64,000 nt of DNA from Vagococcus martis (GTDB lineage: Bacteria > Bacillota > Bacilli > Lactobacillales > Vagococcaceae): assembly GCF_002026305.1 (NCBI RefSeq), contig NZ_MVAB01000001.1, positions 1,532,001 to 1,596,000 of the forward strand, written 5' to 3'. Position 1 is the first letter of the stretch. Every line of letters begins with the position of its first letter. Positions 56,253 through 64,000 of this stretch are shown piece by piece. A program made the translations under genes and the position numbers. Below the pieces are notes generated by a model. The model had not been told where the DNA came from and made no database searches. It worked only from the letters and a program-made list of their open reading frames with translations.

Positions 56253-56999
56253 ATGAAAAAATGGGTAGCATTATGGTCATTATCTTTAGTATTAGTTGGT
56301 TGTAGTCAAAATTCAAATAATGATGAGACGAAAATTAGTCAAACTAGTTCTAGTATAGAAGCTAGTCAATCAGCAACAAATCAAAGTTCAACGAAAGAGA
56401 CATCCGAACAAAGGTCTACTACATCCAAAGAGAATACAGAAAAAGGGTTTGGCGAGTCTACTTTATCAAAAGAGATGTTTTATCAAACAGGCGTATTACA
56501 AAACATAAATCAGCAATTTTTAAATTGGGCAAGCGATAGAGCAAAGGTGGGTGGTATGGCTGTTACATCTGAGTTTTTTGATCACGGAGCAGCAGGTCGA
56601 GGAGATTGGTTTGCTATAACACCAGATGGACTAGCGATGGCACAAGATCTAGAAAATCCAGGCTATGATTTTTTCCCGCTTCATGTCGTAGGTGGTGTAA
56701 CATTTTATTATTCGATAAATGGCACTCTTGGAGCCACAAATGAGCATCAACAAAGTTCATTTGCAGCTGGATTTAGTGAAGTAGCTGATACCACTAAACC
56801 AATTGTTAAGTATATTCTATGTGATAATGGTATGATTTATGAGTTAAAAAGTGATGTGTCATTATCAACTGGTTTTAATGAAGCAAGTGATGAAGGAACT
56901 ATTCCAAGAAGTCAAATTAACGTAAAAGAGTTTAGTTATTCAGAAGATACGGATGCAATCAGTGAATTACAACGTATATTATCAATAGTAAATAAATAA
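56253..56999 (+). CDS. DUF4767-like lipoprotein
   Basis: About 248 residues. A lipobox LVLVGC ends the signal peptide (Cys near residue 17), then a Ser/Thr/Gln-rich linker to about 70. The C-terminal domain (about 80-248) has FLNWASDRAKVGGMAV, FDHGAAGRGDWFAITPDG and NPGYDFFPLHVVGGVTFYY, a pattern found in DUF4767 lipoproteins of lactic acid bacteria, of unknown function. GAGGTGA sits five bases before ATG 56253; ATG 56250 and GTG 56244 are alternatives. Confidence 0.8.
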   Translation: MKKWVALWSLSLVLVGCSQNSNNDETKISQTSSSIEASQSATNQSSTKETSEQRSTTSKENTEKGFGESTLSKEMFYQTGVLQNINQQFLNWASDRAKVGGMAVTSEFFDHGAAGRGDWFAITPDGLAMAQDLENPGYDFFPLHVVGGVTFYYSINGTLGATNEHQQSSFAAGFSEVADTTKPIVKYILCDNGMIYELKSDVSLSTGFNEASDEGTIPRSQINVKEFSYSEDTDAISELQRILSIVNK

Positions 57000-57003
57000 A
57001 AAT

Positions 57004-57045
57004 AAAACCTCTATGATTGATATTGCTCAATCATAGAGGTTTTTA
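57004..57045. terminator. Bidirectional terminator between lipoprotein gene and pepF
   Basis: AAACCTCTATGATTG pairs with CAATCATAGAGGTTT around ATATTGCT. T runs follow on the plus strand, and an A run on the other side serves the convergent pepF gene. Confidence 0.88.
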
Positions 57046-57047
57046 AA

Positions 57048-58862
57048 TTATTTAACGTAGTCTTCGGTTAATTCTAAGAAAGTATTAACGTCTTGAATCA
57101 TCATATCAATTCCAGCTTGCCAGAATTCACTTGATGTTAAGTCAACACCTAAATGTTTTTGAGCTAATTCTTCGGTTGTCATTGACGCTGTATCACGTAA
57201 TAAAGCGATATAGTCATCTTCAAATGATGTTCCTTGTTTTTGAGCGAAGGCATAAATACCTAAGCTGAACAGGTAACCAAATGTGTATGGGAAGTTGTAG
57301 AATGGCACATCATCAATATAGAAGTGCAGTTTACTTGCCCAGAAATGTGGATGATAAGAATTCAATGAATCACAGTAGCTTTCTTTTTGAGCAGCTACCA
57401 TTAAATCAGTGATTTCTGTATCTGTTAAGACTTTTTCTTTGCGTTCAGTATAGAAATTATTTTCAAAAATGAAACGCGCGTGAATGTTCATAAACATCGC
57501 TGTGGCATTTTGCATTTTAATATCAAGTAAATTGATTTTTTCTTCTGTTGATTTAGCTTGTTTAAGTGTGGCGTCAGCGACAATTAGTTCGGCAAAAGTA
57601 CTAGCAGTTTCTGCTACGTTCATTGCGTAATCTTGGCTAACTGATGGTAAATCCCACATCACGTGTGAATGGAAAGCATGTCCTAATTCATGGGCTAATG
57701 TAGAGACTTCGTTGATTGATTCACCATATGTCATGAAGATACGAGATTCTTCATTTTCTGGCAATCCAGTACAATAACCACCTGGACGTTTACCTGGTCT
57801 ATCTTCTGCTTCAATCCAGCTTTTTTCAAAGGCCATTTTAGCAAAATCAGCCATCTTAGGACTAAATTTATTGAAGTTTTCAACAATGAAATTAGCTGCT
57901 TCATTGAATGTGTAACGTTTTTCTTCAAACTCACCTAAAATAACAGGTGCATCTTGATCTTGCCAATCCATTTTCTCTTTACCGAATAATTGTGCTTTAC
58001 GAGTTAAGAAATCAACGAATGGTTGTTTGTTTTCAGCAATGGTTCCCCACATAGCGTCCAATGTTTCTTTTTTCATACGGTTATACTCTAATGGAATTTC
58101 CAAATGATCAGTGATACCGTGTAGTTTGTTATTTGTTAATCGGAATCCGTCTAAATGATTTAAGGTATCAGCAAAAAGTGGTGCATAATTTGCCCAAGTT
58201 TTTTCCCATGTATCAAACAAACGTTGTCTAACATCTTTATCAGCGTCCCCCATCATACGGTTAAAAGCTTGACCTGCTGAAAGATACGTTGTTTTACCAT
58301 CTTCTTCAAATGGAAATTGGATGTTTGCTACGATTGTGTCGTAGTGAGAGCTCCAAGCATTGAATCCATCTGTTGATAATTGGTTAATAACTGATTCTTC
58401 ATTTTCACTTAACAAGCGTTTGCTTTGTTCGCGAGCTTCTGTTAAATTAAAAGCCACGCCTTGTTTTTTGGCAAAGTCAGAATTAAGAAGTGTGTTCCAA
58501 GTATCAGTTGACAGGTTAGTTAGTTTCTTATTAAATAAGACATTCGCGTTTTTAAAACCTGTCAATTTAGTAAATAAACCAGCTAATACACTACCAGCTT
58601 TTTTATTGTTTACATCTGCAGATTGAATGGCGTTGACAAAACTAATTGTTTGACCAAATCCTTTGGATAGTTTTTCTTGAACAGTCATGATTGCCTCGAA
58701 TGCTTTAAATTCAGGCGCATCTGTTTCTGGATTCCAGTCTGTGACAAGTGATTGGTATTCTGTAATCTCGTCATCTAGTAATAATAGGCGTTGTTCTAAC
58801 TCTTTTGAGTCAATGCCTCCGTTAAAAATTGAATCTAAATCCCATGTTATTGAATATGTCAT
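57048..58862 (-). CDS. pepF: Oligoendopeptidase F
   Basis: 604 residues, an M3B metallopeptidase. The zinc motif is STLAHELGHAFHSHV near residue 390 (HExxH), with the distal glutamate in NVAETASTFAELIV. GYCTGLPENEESRIFMTY precedes it, and FYNFPYTFGYLFSLGIY near 530 forms the substrate cleft. It is cytoplasmic, cutting peptides of about 7-17 residues. The ATG has AAAGGAGTC upstream. Confidence 0.95.
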   Translation of the reverse strand: MTYSITWDLDSIFNGGIDSKELEQRLLLLDDEITEYQSLVTDWNPETDAPEFKAFEAIMTVQEKLSKGFGQTISFVNAIQSADVNNKKAGSVLAGLFTKLTGFKNANVLFNKKLTNLSTDTWNTLLNSDFAKKQGVAFNLTEAREQSKRLLSENEESVINQLSTDGFNAWSSHYDTIVANIQFPFEEDGKTTYLSAGQAFNRMMGDADKDVRQRLFDTWEKTWANYAPLFADTLNHLDGFRLTNNKLHGITDHLEIPLEYNRMKKETLDAMWGTIAENKQPFVDFLTRKAQLFGKEKMDWQDQDAPVILGEFEEKRYTFNEAANFIVENFNKFSPKMADFAKMAFEKSWIEAEDRPGKRPGGYCTGLPENEESRIFMTYGESINEVSTLAHELGHAFHSHVMWDLPSVSQDYAMNVAETASTFAELIVADATLKQAKSTEEKINLLDIKMQNATAMFMNIHARFIFENNFYTERKEKVLTDTEITDLMVAAQKESYCDSLNSYHPHFWASKLHFYIDDVPFYNFPYTFGYLFSLGIYAFAQKQGTSFEDDYIALLRDTASMTTEELAQKHLGVDLTSSEFWQAGIDMMIQDVNTFLELTEDYVK

Positions 58863-58958
58863 TTTATCTGACTCCTTTCATTATGGTTATATTATACCCT
58901 ATACTATTAAAAAACAATGATAAAAAAGCAAAAAAATTTAAGATTGGAGAAGTTCATT

Positions 58959-59471
58959 ATGAAAAGTAAATTAAGTCAACCTAAAGTTTATACTGCAATC
59001 GCGATTGTGATTATGGTTATTTTATTTTATAGTTCATCAAAAACCTATACAGAGCAAAGTTCTGTTCCGTTACTTCAAAAGTGGTTGCAAAGTGAGCCAT
59101 TTGCGTCAAAACTTCAAGGAATAATGTTTAATTATGGTGGCAGTGAAGTCAGTATACGAGCAATGGGTTATTTTAAATTTGTTGAATTTTTTATCCGAAA
59201 AGCCGCTCATTTTTTTACATTTTTTATTCTAGGAGGAAGTTTGTTTTTAGTGTTACATTCTAAATTAAAGCAATCAATCTGGAGTTTGTTTTTTGCGTGG
59301 TTTAGTGCGACAGGTTATGCAGCGATGGATGAATTTCATCAAATGCTAACAGGTGATAGAACACCACTTTTTCAAGATGTGATGCTTGATAGTGTTGGGG
59401 CGTTAACAGCATGTGTGATGCTAGTGATTTATTTTGAATTTATTCGTAATAGGTCAAAGAAGGTTAGATAA
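58959..59471 (+). CDS. VanZ family protein
   Basis: About 170 residues with four hydrophobic helices: TAIAIVIMVILFYSSS, FFTFFILGGSLFLVL, SIWSLFFAWFSATGYA and ALTACVMLVIYFEFI. The conserved Y-A-x-x-D-E-x-H-Q segment (YAAMDEFHQMLTGDRTPLFQDVMLDSVGA) defines VanZ-like proteins, some of which affect teicoplanin susceptibility. The frame is open to 58917, but GGAG nine bases before ATG 58959 favours the shorter form. Confidence 0.88.
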   Translation: MKSKLSQPKVYTAIAIVIMVILFYSSSKTYTEQSSVPLLQKWLQSEPFASKLQGIMFNYGGSEVSIRAMGYFKFVEFFIRKAAHFFTFFILGGSLFLVLHSKLKQSIWSLFFAWFSATGYAAMDEFHQMLTGDRTPLFQDVMLDSVGALTACVMLVIYFEFIRNRSKKVR

Positions 59472-59546
59472 AGGTCTCATTTTAGAACAACTTATGTTAA
59501 ACTAAAGTTATGTGTTTTATATTATTTTAGAAAGAGGGGAATTGAA

Positions 59547-60269
59547 ATGGCAGGACATTCAAAGTGGAATAACATTAAGAATAGAAAAGGAGCACAAGAT
59601 GCTAAACGTGGTAAAGTGTTTCAAAAATTATCACGCGAGATTTATATGGCAGCAAAAAGTGGTGGTCCCGATCCGTCTTCTAACCCTTCACTAAGATTAG
59701 TATTAGATAAAGCAAGAACAGCCAATATGCCTAATGATAATATCCAGCGTGCAATCAAAAAAGCAACAAGTGCTGGCGAAGGTGAAAACTATGATGAAGT
59801 AGTATATGAAGGATATGGTCCAGCAGGTGTCGCCATTTTGGTTCATACTTTAACAGATAATCGTAATCGTACATCTACTAATGTGCGTGTGGCGTTTAAT
59901 AAAAATGGTGGTTCTTTAGGAGAATCTGGTTCGGTAGCTTATATGTTTGATCGTAAAGGATATATTGTGATCGAGCGTGAGGGACTAGATGTGGATGAAG
60001 ATACGATGACATTAAGTGTGCTTGAAGCAGGTGGAGACGACATCGAGGTGTCTGATGAAGTATTTGAAATCTATACTGATCCAAGTGAATTTACAGCGGT
60101 GCGAGATGCGTTAGAAAAAGATTACACATTAGCGCAAGCAGAATTAACAATGGTGCCACAAACATTGGTTGAATTGAGTGATAGTGACAAAGAAAAATTA
60201 GAAAAAATTGTTGATACGTTAGAAGATGATGATGACGTGTCAGAAGTCTTCACATCAGCTGACATGTAA
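59547..60269 (+). CDS. YebC/PmpR family DNA-binding regulator
   Basis: 240 residues. The N-terminus [32 protein letters not shown] and [16 protein letters not shown] are diagnostic, followed by the acidic C-terminal domains ending DDDDVSEVF. The family includes transcriptional regulators and, from recent work, proteins that help ribosomes at proline stretches. AGAGGGG precedes the ATG. It is flanked by its own terminator and precedes the comG operon. Confidence 0.95.
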   Translation: MAGHSKWNNIKNRKGAQDAKRGKVFQKLSREIYMAAKSGGPDPSSNPSLRLVLDKARTANMPNDNIQRAIKKATSAGEGENYDEVVYEGYGPAGVAILVHTLTDNRNRTSTNVRVAFNKNGGSLGESGSVAYMFDRKGYIVIEREGLDVDEDTMTLSVLEAGGDDIEVSDEVFEIYTDPSEFTAVRDALEKDYTLAQAELTMVPQTLVELSDSDKEKLEKIVDTLEDDDDVSEVFTSADM

Positions 60270-60281
60270 ATAAATAAATGA

Positions 60282-60312
60282 CCAACTAGATAACGTCTAG
60301 TTGGTTTTTTTT
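60282..60312 (+). terminator. Terminator after the YebC gene
   Basis: CCAACTAGA and TCTAGTTGG form a 9-bp stem with loop TAACG, followed by eight T residues, separating this gene from comGA. Confidence 0.93.
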
Positions 60313-60372
60313 GTGTTTTTTAGGTCAATTTCAAAAAAATCGCAAATATAAGTTATGAGAAAGGAAATGACA

Positions 60373-61320
60373 ATGAAAAAACTTGCTATGACATTATTAG
60401 ATTATGGTTTTTCCAATCAAATGAGTGATTTGTATGTCTTACCAAAGTCATCACATTATGAATTATCATTTAGGCACCACCATGACATTCATCGTTACAG
60501 TCAGCTCTCTCATAAGACGGCAGAGCAATTGATTTTATATTTTAAATATCTAGCTGGAATGGATATTGCAGAAAAACGAAAAGTACAGATGGGTGGAACG
60601 ACAATAAAACGCAAACAAGGAAACGTCAGAATACGTTTATCTGTGGTAGGAGATTTTTTAAATAGGGAGACATTGGTGATTCGTTTTTTATACCCGATGT
60701 CTTCAAAGACGCTTCATTTCATCAACCCAAAACAGTTAGATAGTATTAACCAACAAGTCACGCGTAATGGCTTGTTTTTATTTTCTGGTCCAACTGGTTC
60801 TGGAAAGTCAACGACCATGCATACGTTGATGCAGCACCTGATTCATAAACAAAAGAAACACATTATTACGATTGAAGATCCTGTTGAAATTGAAGACAGT
60901 CATCTTATGCAATTTCAAGTGAATGAAAAGATTGGTCTGACATATCAAGAATTAATCAAAGTGTGTTTAAGACATCGTCCAGATTGTTTGATGATTGGTG
61001 AAATAAGAGACAGAGAAACAGCCCAGATGGCTATGCGAGCGGCTTTAACTGGACATTTAGTTTTTTCGACCATTCATGCAAAAAATAGGAAAGGAGTTGA
61101 AGCAAGATTAATCGAATTAGGGATTCCTAAAGAGGAAATCAATCAAAGTGTACAAGGAATTATCTATCAAGAGATGATTCCACTGACGACAAAAGGAAAA
61201 TATGGTGTGCTATATGATATATCAGACAAAGAAAACGAAAACAGCTGGGAAAAAAGCTTGCAGAAAGCCTACTATGAAAAAAGAATTACACAAAAAACTT
61301 ACCAAACCTACCAAAATTAA
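60373..61320 (+). CDS. comGA: Competence pilus assembly ATPase ComGA
   Basis: About 315 residues of the GspE/PilB secretion ATPase family that powers the competence pseudopilus. Walker A is FLFSGPTGSGKST near residue 140, the Asp box is ITIEDPVEI, Walker B is PDCLMIGEIRDRETA near 210, and the His box is GHLVFSTIHAKN. The frame opens at 60355, but AAAGGA is best spaced for ATG 60373. No clear cin-box (TACGAATA) lies upstream. Confidence 0.94.
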   Translation: MKKLAMTLLDYGFSNQMSDLYVLPKSSHYELSFRHHHDIHRYSQLSHKTAEQLILYFKYLAGMDIAEKRKVQMGGTTIKRKQGNVRIRLSVVGDFLNRETLVIRFLYPMSSKTLHFINPKQLDSINQQVTRNGLFLFSGPTGSGKSTTMHTLMQHLIHKQKKHIITIEDPVEIEDSHLMQFQVNEKIGLTYQELIKVCLRHRPDCLMIGEIRDRETAQMAMRAALTGHLVFSTIHAKNRKGVEARLIELGIPKEEINQSVQGIIYQEMIPLTTKGKYGVLYDISDKENENSWEKSLQKAYYEKRITQKTYQTYQN

Positions 61321-62323
61321 GGCTTTATCACGTCAAGAGCAATATGAATTTGTATACCTATTAGGGAACCTTTTAGAAAATGGCTTTAGTTTAGAACAAA
61401 GCATCAAATTTATGCGGACAATCTCTATCAAACAAGATAAACAATTTAAATACATTGAAAAGAAGTTGTTGAAAGGAGAGACGTTTGCTAATTGTTTGAT
61501 GGGTGTGGGATTTTCTAAAGAACAATTAGCGCCAATCAAGTTTTCTGAAGTACATGGAGACTTAGTAGGAACGTTAAAGCGAATGTCCACCCAAATGAAA
61601 GAACGAGAAAAACAACGAAAAGACATGGTAAAAGTACTAAGTTATCCAGTGTTATTGTTGTTATTTTTATTTGCGATGATAGTTGGAATGAAGTGGTTTA
61701 TTTTACCTCAATTATCTGATTTATCCCAAGACGATTCACAACCTAGTATGTTTACTTTATTGGATAATGGGCTGAGGTATGGTGGTATTGGATTGATTCT
61801 TATTTTTGCTAGTTGTTATTTGATAAATAAGCGATTAAACCGAGAATCACAAATCAAAAAATTACGCCTGTATTGTAAAATACCGCTTGTCGGAAAACTA
61901 TTAACAAGTTATTACACATCACTATTTGCAACAGAATGGGGAAATTTATTATCCCAAGGAATGGAATTTAAAGAAGTCGTTTTAGTTATGCAACAAAAAG
62001 GCTATTCTGACTTGATGCAAGAAATGTCAAAAAAACTTAAAACAAAACTAGAAGCGGGTATTTTTATTGATGAGCCAATCAGTCAGTGGTCGTTCTTAAA
62101 ACCAGAACTAACCTGGATTATTAGGCAAGGAGAAGTTCACGGAAAGTTAGGTCAAGAGCTAGTGGTATTTGGACAACGAGAGTGGGAAGTATTTATTGCC
62201 GAATGTGAGAAGAAAATTCAGTGGCTACAGCCAATCACATTTTTATTAATTGCTGTGCTGATTGTATCAGTTTATGGCTCTTTGTTATTGCCAATATACA
62301 GTGGAATGGGGGATTTCTATTGA
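61274..62323 (+). CDS. comGB: Competence pilus membrane protein ComGB
   Basis: About 349 residues of the GspF/PilC family. Two copies of the F domain are visible: FVYLLGNLLENGFSLEQSIKFM near residue 25 with a TM helix VLLLLFLFAMIVGMKWF, and SLFATEWGNLLSQGMEFKEVVLVMQQKG near 215 with C-terminal helix ITFLLIAVLIVSVYGSLLLPIY. The frame is open from 61202, but ATG 61274 (KKELHKKL) gives a normal length; it overlaps comGA by 47 bases. ComGB forms the inner-membrane platform. Confidence 0.92.
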   Translation: MKKELHKKLTKPTKIKALSRQEQYEFVYLLGNLLENGFSLEQSIKFMRTISIKQDKQFKYIEKKLLKGETFANCLMGVGFSKEQLAPIKFSEVHGDLVGTLKRMSTQMKEREKQRKDMVKVLSYPVLLLLFLFAMIVGMKWFILPQLSDLSQDDSQPSMFTLLDNGLRYGGIGLILIFASCYLINKRLNRESQIKKLRLYCKIPLVGKLLTSYYTSLFATEWGNLLSQGMEFKEVVLVMQQKGYSDLMQEMSKKLKTKLEAGIFIDEPISQWSFLKPELTWIIRQGEVHGKLGQELVVFGQREWEVFIAECEKKIQWLQPITFLLIAVLIVSVYGSLLLPIYSGMGDFY

Positions 62324-62619
62324 ATACGTTAAAGAAGTTAAGAAAAAAACATGATGGTTTTACGTTACTTGAAATGCTGATTGTGTTATTAGTTATTGCT
62401 GTTCTGATTATTTTGTTTGTACCAAATTTGACGAAACAACAAGCCGGTATTAACAAACAAGGAGATGAAGCGCTAGGTAAGGTCATCCAAACACAAACTG
62501 AAATGTACTATTTAGATCATTCTGAGCGACCAAAAGATTTAGATGAATTAGTTCAGGGAGGATATATTTCAAAAGAACAAAAAGACAAAGCCGAGAAAAT
62601 AGGCATTGTGGTTGAATGA
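62320..62619 (+). CDS. comGC: Competence major pseudopilin ComGC
   Basis: 99 residues from TTG 62320, whose TTGA overlaps the comGB stop; GGGGGA lies six bases upstream. The prepilin site is KKHDGFTLLEMLIVLLVIAVL (cleavage after the Gly, Glu at +5). The mature part includes NKQGDEALGKVIQTQTEMYYLDH and a C-terminal EKIGIVVE. It is the main subunit of the transformation pilus, processed by ComC. Confidence 0.94.
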   Translation: MNTLKKLRKKHDGFTLLEMLIVLLVIAVLIILFVPNLTKQQAGINKQGDEALGKVIQTQTEMYYLDHSERPKDLDELVQGGYISKEQKDKAEKIGIVVE

Positions 62620-63055
62620 TGAAGGTTTTACACTCTGGGAATGTTTATGTGTGTTACTTGTCATTAGTATTTTAGCTATCATGCCAATTTTAAAAATAGA
62701 GAAGTGGCGGGAAAAACAAACTGCTGCTTCTCAACTTATTTTGTTTGAACGATTGTATGAGAGAAGTCAGCATAGTGCCGTTGTTGAACAGGAACAGAGC
62801 AAAGTTAAAGCAATAAGTTCCTCACAGTGTCTCTTCTTTAGTTACACCTTTAAGGGAGAAAAAATAGAAGAGAAGATTGAAATAAAGAGGCCTTTATATA
62901 TTCAAAAAGACAGTGAAGTAACGCTACAGAGTGGATCAGCTAGTCCAAGTGTTTTAGAAACCTTTGAGTTTTATGATGACTCAACTCAAACGAGCATTCG
63001 ATATGTGGTTCAGTTAGGTAGTAGTAAGGTGTTTAAATATGTTGAGAAAAAATGA
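62606..63055 (+). CDS. comGD: Competence minor pseudopilin ComGD
   Basis: About 149 residues from TTG 62606 (TTG 62612 is also possible; no ATG is in frame). The prepilin motif is NDEGFTLWECLCVLLVISIL, followed by a beta-rich domain of about 110 residues. It overlaps comGC by 14 bases and comGE by 17. Sequence is poorly conserved, so the name rests on position and the pilin N-terminus. Confidence 0.85.
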   Translation: MWLNDEGFTLWECLCVLLVISILAIMPILKIEKWREKQTAASQLILFERLYERSQHSAVVEQEQSKVKAISSSQCLFFSYTFKGEKIEEKIEIKRPLYIQKDSEVTLQSGSASPSVLETFEFYDDSTQTSIRYVVQLGSSKVFKYVEKK

Positions 63056-63341
63056 TGGGTATTTATTATTAGAAAGTCTTTTAGCTATGCTTGCCTTAAC
63101 AGTGGGAATCCTTTTTATGTGTGAAACCATCGTTTTTATCAGATATGAACAGGAGAAAAGCCAGAATGATTTAGAGTTAGCGATTTTTGCCAAAGAGTGG
63201 GAGTATGCTACCACACAAAAAGATAAGGAAGCCTTACGCCAAAAAGCAGAAAAAGAAAAAATAGTGATAATTGATGGGAGTGATCAACAGATTGTTTTAA
63301 AGAAAAATGGTCGCGTGTTAGATATCAGCAGAGATGGCTGA
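63039..63341 (+). CDS. comGE: Competence minor pseudopilin ComGE
   Basis: 100 residues with a short basic start and a pilin-like N-terminus, KNDGYLLLESLLAMLALTVGIL, in which Tyr replaces the usual Phe after the cleavage Gly and Glu is kept at +5. The rest is helical and charged. Named by position in the operon. Confidence 0.8.
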   Translation: MLRKNDGYLLLESLLAMLALTVGILFMCETIVFIRYEQEKSQNDLELAIFAKEWEYATTQKDKEALRQKAEKEKIVIIDGSDQQIVLKKNGRVLDISRDG

Positions 63342-63751
63342 CATCACAAAGTGGTTTTACACTGTTCGAGTGTCTTGTGGCACTTAGTTTAACGATGGGA
63401 TTATTATTATTTGTGACACCATTTATCAAGCAGGTCAATGGCATATGGCAAGTACAAAAAGACGCATCTTATCTGGAAATACAGATTGGAAAACAACAAT
63501 TAGAGTATGAAATAAAAGAACTGACACTTGTTGAGGTACAACCTAGTCAATTGATTTACAAAAAAAAAGGTCCAGATAAAGAGGATAAAATTATTTTTGA
63601 CTTATACAAAGACACATTGAGGAAGCAACCTGGCTTTCATCCAATTATTGTAGGACTTAAAACAGCGAACTGTATTGAGCACGACCATGTTATTGAGATG
63701 AATTTAGAAACAGAAAAAGGGGATAGTTATGTTTACTTTTTACAAAAATAA
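63338..63751 (+). CDS. comGF: Competence minor pseudopilin ComGF, possible CTG start
   Basis: The pilin motif SGFTLFECLVALSLTMGLLL lies in a frame with no ATG, GTG or TTG before it back to the preceding stop. The first standard codon (GTG 63377) falls after the motif and would delete it. A CTG at 63338 overlaps the comGE stop as CTGA, like the TTGA junction of comGB/comGC, with AGAGATGG just upstream, and gives 137 residues. A small sequence error is the alternative. The C-terminal part (TLRKQPGFHPIIVGLKTAN) is typical of ComGF. Confidence 0.75.
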   Translation: MTSQSGFTLFECLVALSLTMGLLLFVTPFIKQVNGIWQVQKDASYLEIQIGKQQLEYEIKELTLVEVQPSQLIYKKKGPDKEDKIIFDLYKDTLRKQPGFHPIIVGLKTANCIEHDHVIEMNLETEKGDSYVYFLQK

Positions 63752-64000
63752 TGAAGGAGGGATAGCTATCCCTTTTTTGTGTTTATTGGCACTTTTTACG
63801 ATTAGTACCTTATATTTGATTGATGATTACAAGCAAAAACAGTTGTTGATGAAACAAGCAACAGACTCTTATTTAGCAGATATACTTGAAGAAAAATCTC
63901 AAGCAGATATTTTAATAATGGAAAATAATGAAACCAAAATTGTCAATTATTCTGTGGGGCAAGTGACACTGGAGAAAAGCAGATTTGGTAGTTTAGTGAA
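63729..64000 (+). CDS. comGG: Competence protein ComGG, cut by window edge
   Basis: From ATG 63729 (AAAGGGGAT upstream) about 90 codons run to the window end: NNEGGIAIPFLCLLALFTIS as a pilin-like helix, then a charged region with YKQKQLLMKQ and EEKSQADILIMENNE. It overlaps comGF by 23 bases. Position and the pilin-like N-terminus support ComGG. Confidence 0.82.
   Translation, partial: MFTFYKNNEGGIAIPFLCLLALFTISTLYLIDDYKQKQLLMKQATDSYLADILEEKSQADILIMENNETKIVNYSVGQVTLEKSRFGSLV

Noticed and set aside
60313-60372. A ComX (cin-box) promoter before comGA
   Set aside because: The region contains ATCGCAAATA, which only partly resembles TACGAATA, and no extended match was found.

Overview
The window is AT-rich DNA from a low-GC Gram-positive bacterium of the order Lactobacillales. 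RpoB and RpoC of enterococcal type, WxL-domain surface proteins, LPXTG proteins, a lysine riboswitch with the acetylated diaminopimelate pathway, a TPP riboswitch with ykoEDC-type thiamine-precursor transport, and a comG operon point to Enterococcaceae, plausibly Vagococcus. That assignment is inference from gene content; no rRNA is present.

Layout. 1-467: start of an SpaA-type pilin, cut by the window edge. 1020-9580: a minus-strand lysine/diaminopimelate operon (lysC-dapA-dapB-dapH-dapL-alr-like-lysA-patA) behind a good promoter, an L-box lysine riboswitch and an intrinsic terminator. 9673-11091: a small membrane protein and a convergent LPXTG protein. 11202-17640: a minus-strand thiamine operon (ykoE-ykoD-ykoC-tenA-thiW-thiM-thiE-thiD) behind a TPP riboswitch and two tandem terminators. 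17675-23894: assorted membrane and hypothetical genes, an intact IS30-family element, a frameshifted mgtC-like gene and an EEP-family protein.

24075-33535 is a WxL cell-surface cluster (csc type). It encodes a 1096-residue beta-helix/WxL protein, a small LPXTG protein, two further WxL proteins, two DUF916/DUF3324 proteins, a two-TM protein, and a signal peptidase with a 13-copy Lys-Lys-Asn repeat and an Arg at the catalytic Lys position. A serine-resolvase homologue that has lost its catalytic residues lies upstream. Three of these genes are one base out of frame at A/T homopolymers (A9, T7, A8). This island is bracketed by ISL3-family debris: terminal remnants at 23906-24047, and at 35401-39171 a nested pile of one ISL3 element carrying an IS200-type element and a second ISL3 element with near-perfect 8-bp target repeats. 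A frameshifted tyrosine recombinase flanked by a 20-bp inverted repeat (33723/35281) lies between. This is the most unusual part of the window.

39270-43598: housekeeping genes guaA, coaA, a thioesterase, an SGNH hydrolase and a methyltransferase. 43599-44300 has no ORF but holds a terminator-bounded, multi-hairpin RNA candidate, the rpoB promoter and a leader hairpin. 44301-51572: rpoB-rpoC. 51628-52677: a second intact IS30-family element. 52744-56067: a two-component system convergent with an ABC exporter. 56253-60269: DUF4767 lipoprotein, pepF, VanZ-like protein, YebC-family regulator. 60373-64000: comGA to comGG, with comGG cut by the window edge, giving a complete competence-pilus operon up to that point.

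All single-base breaks seen lie in A/T runs and are each restored by adding one base. Homopolymer deletion errors in the assembly are therefore a serious alternative to slippage or phase variation, and read-level evidence would settle this.
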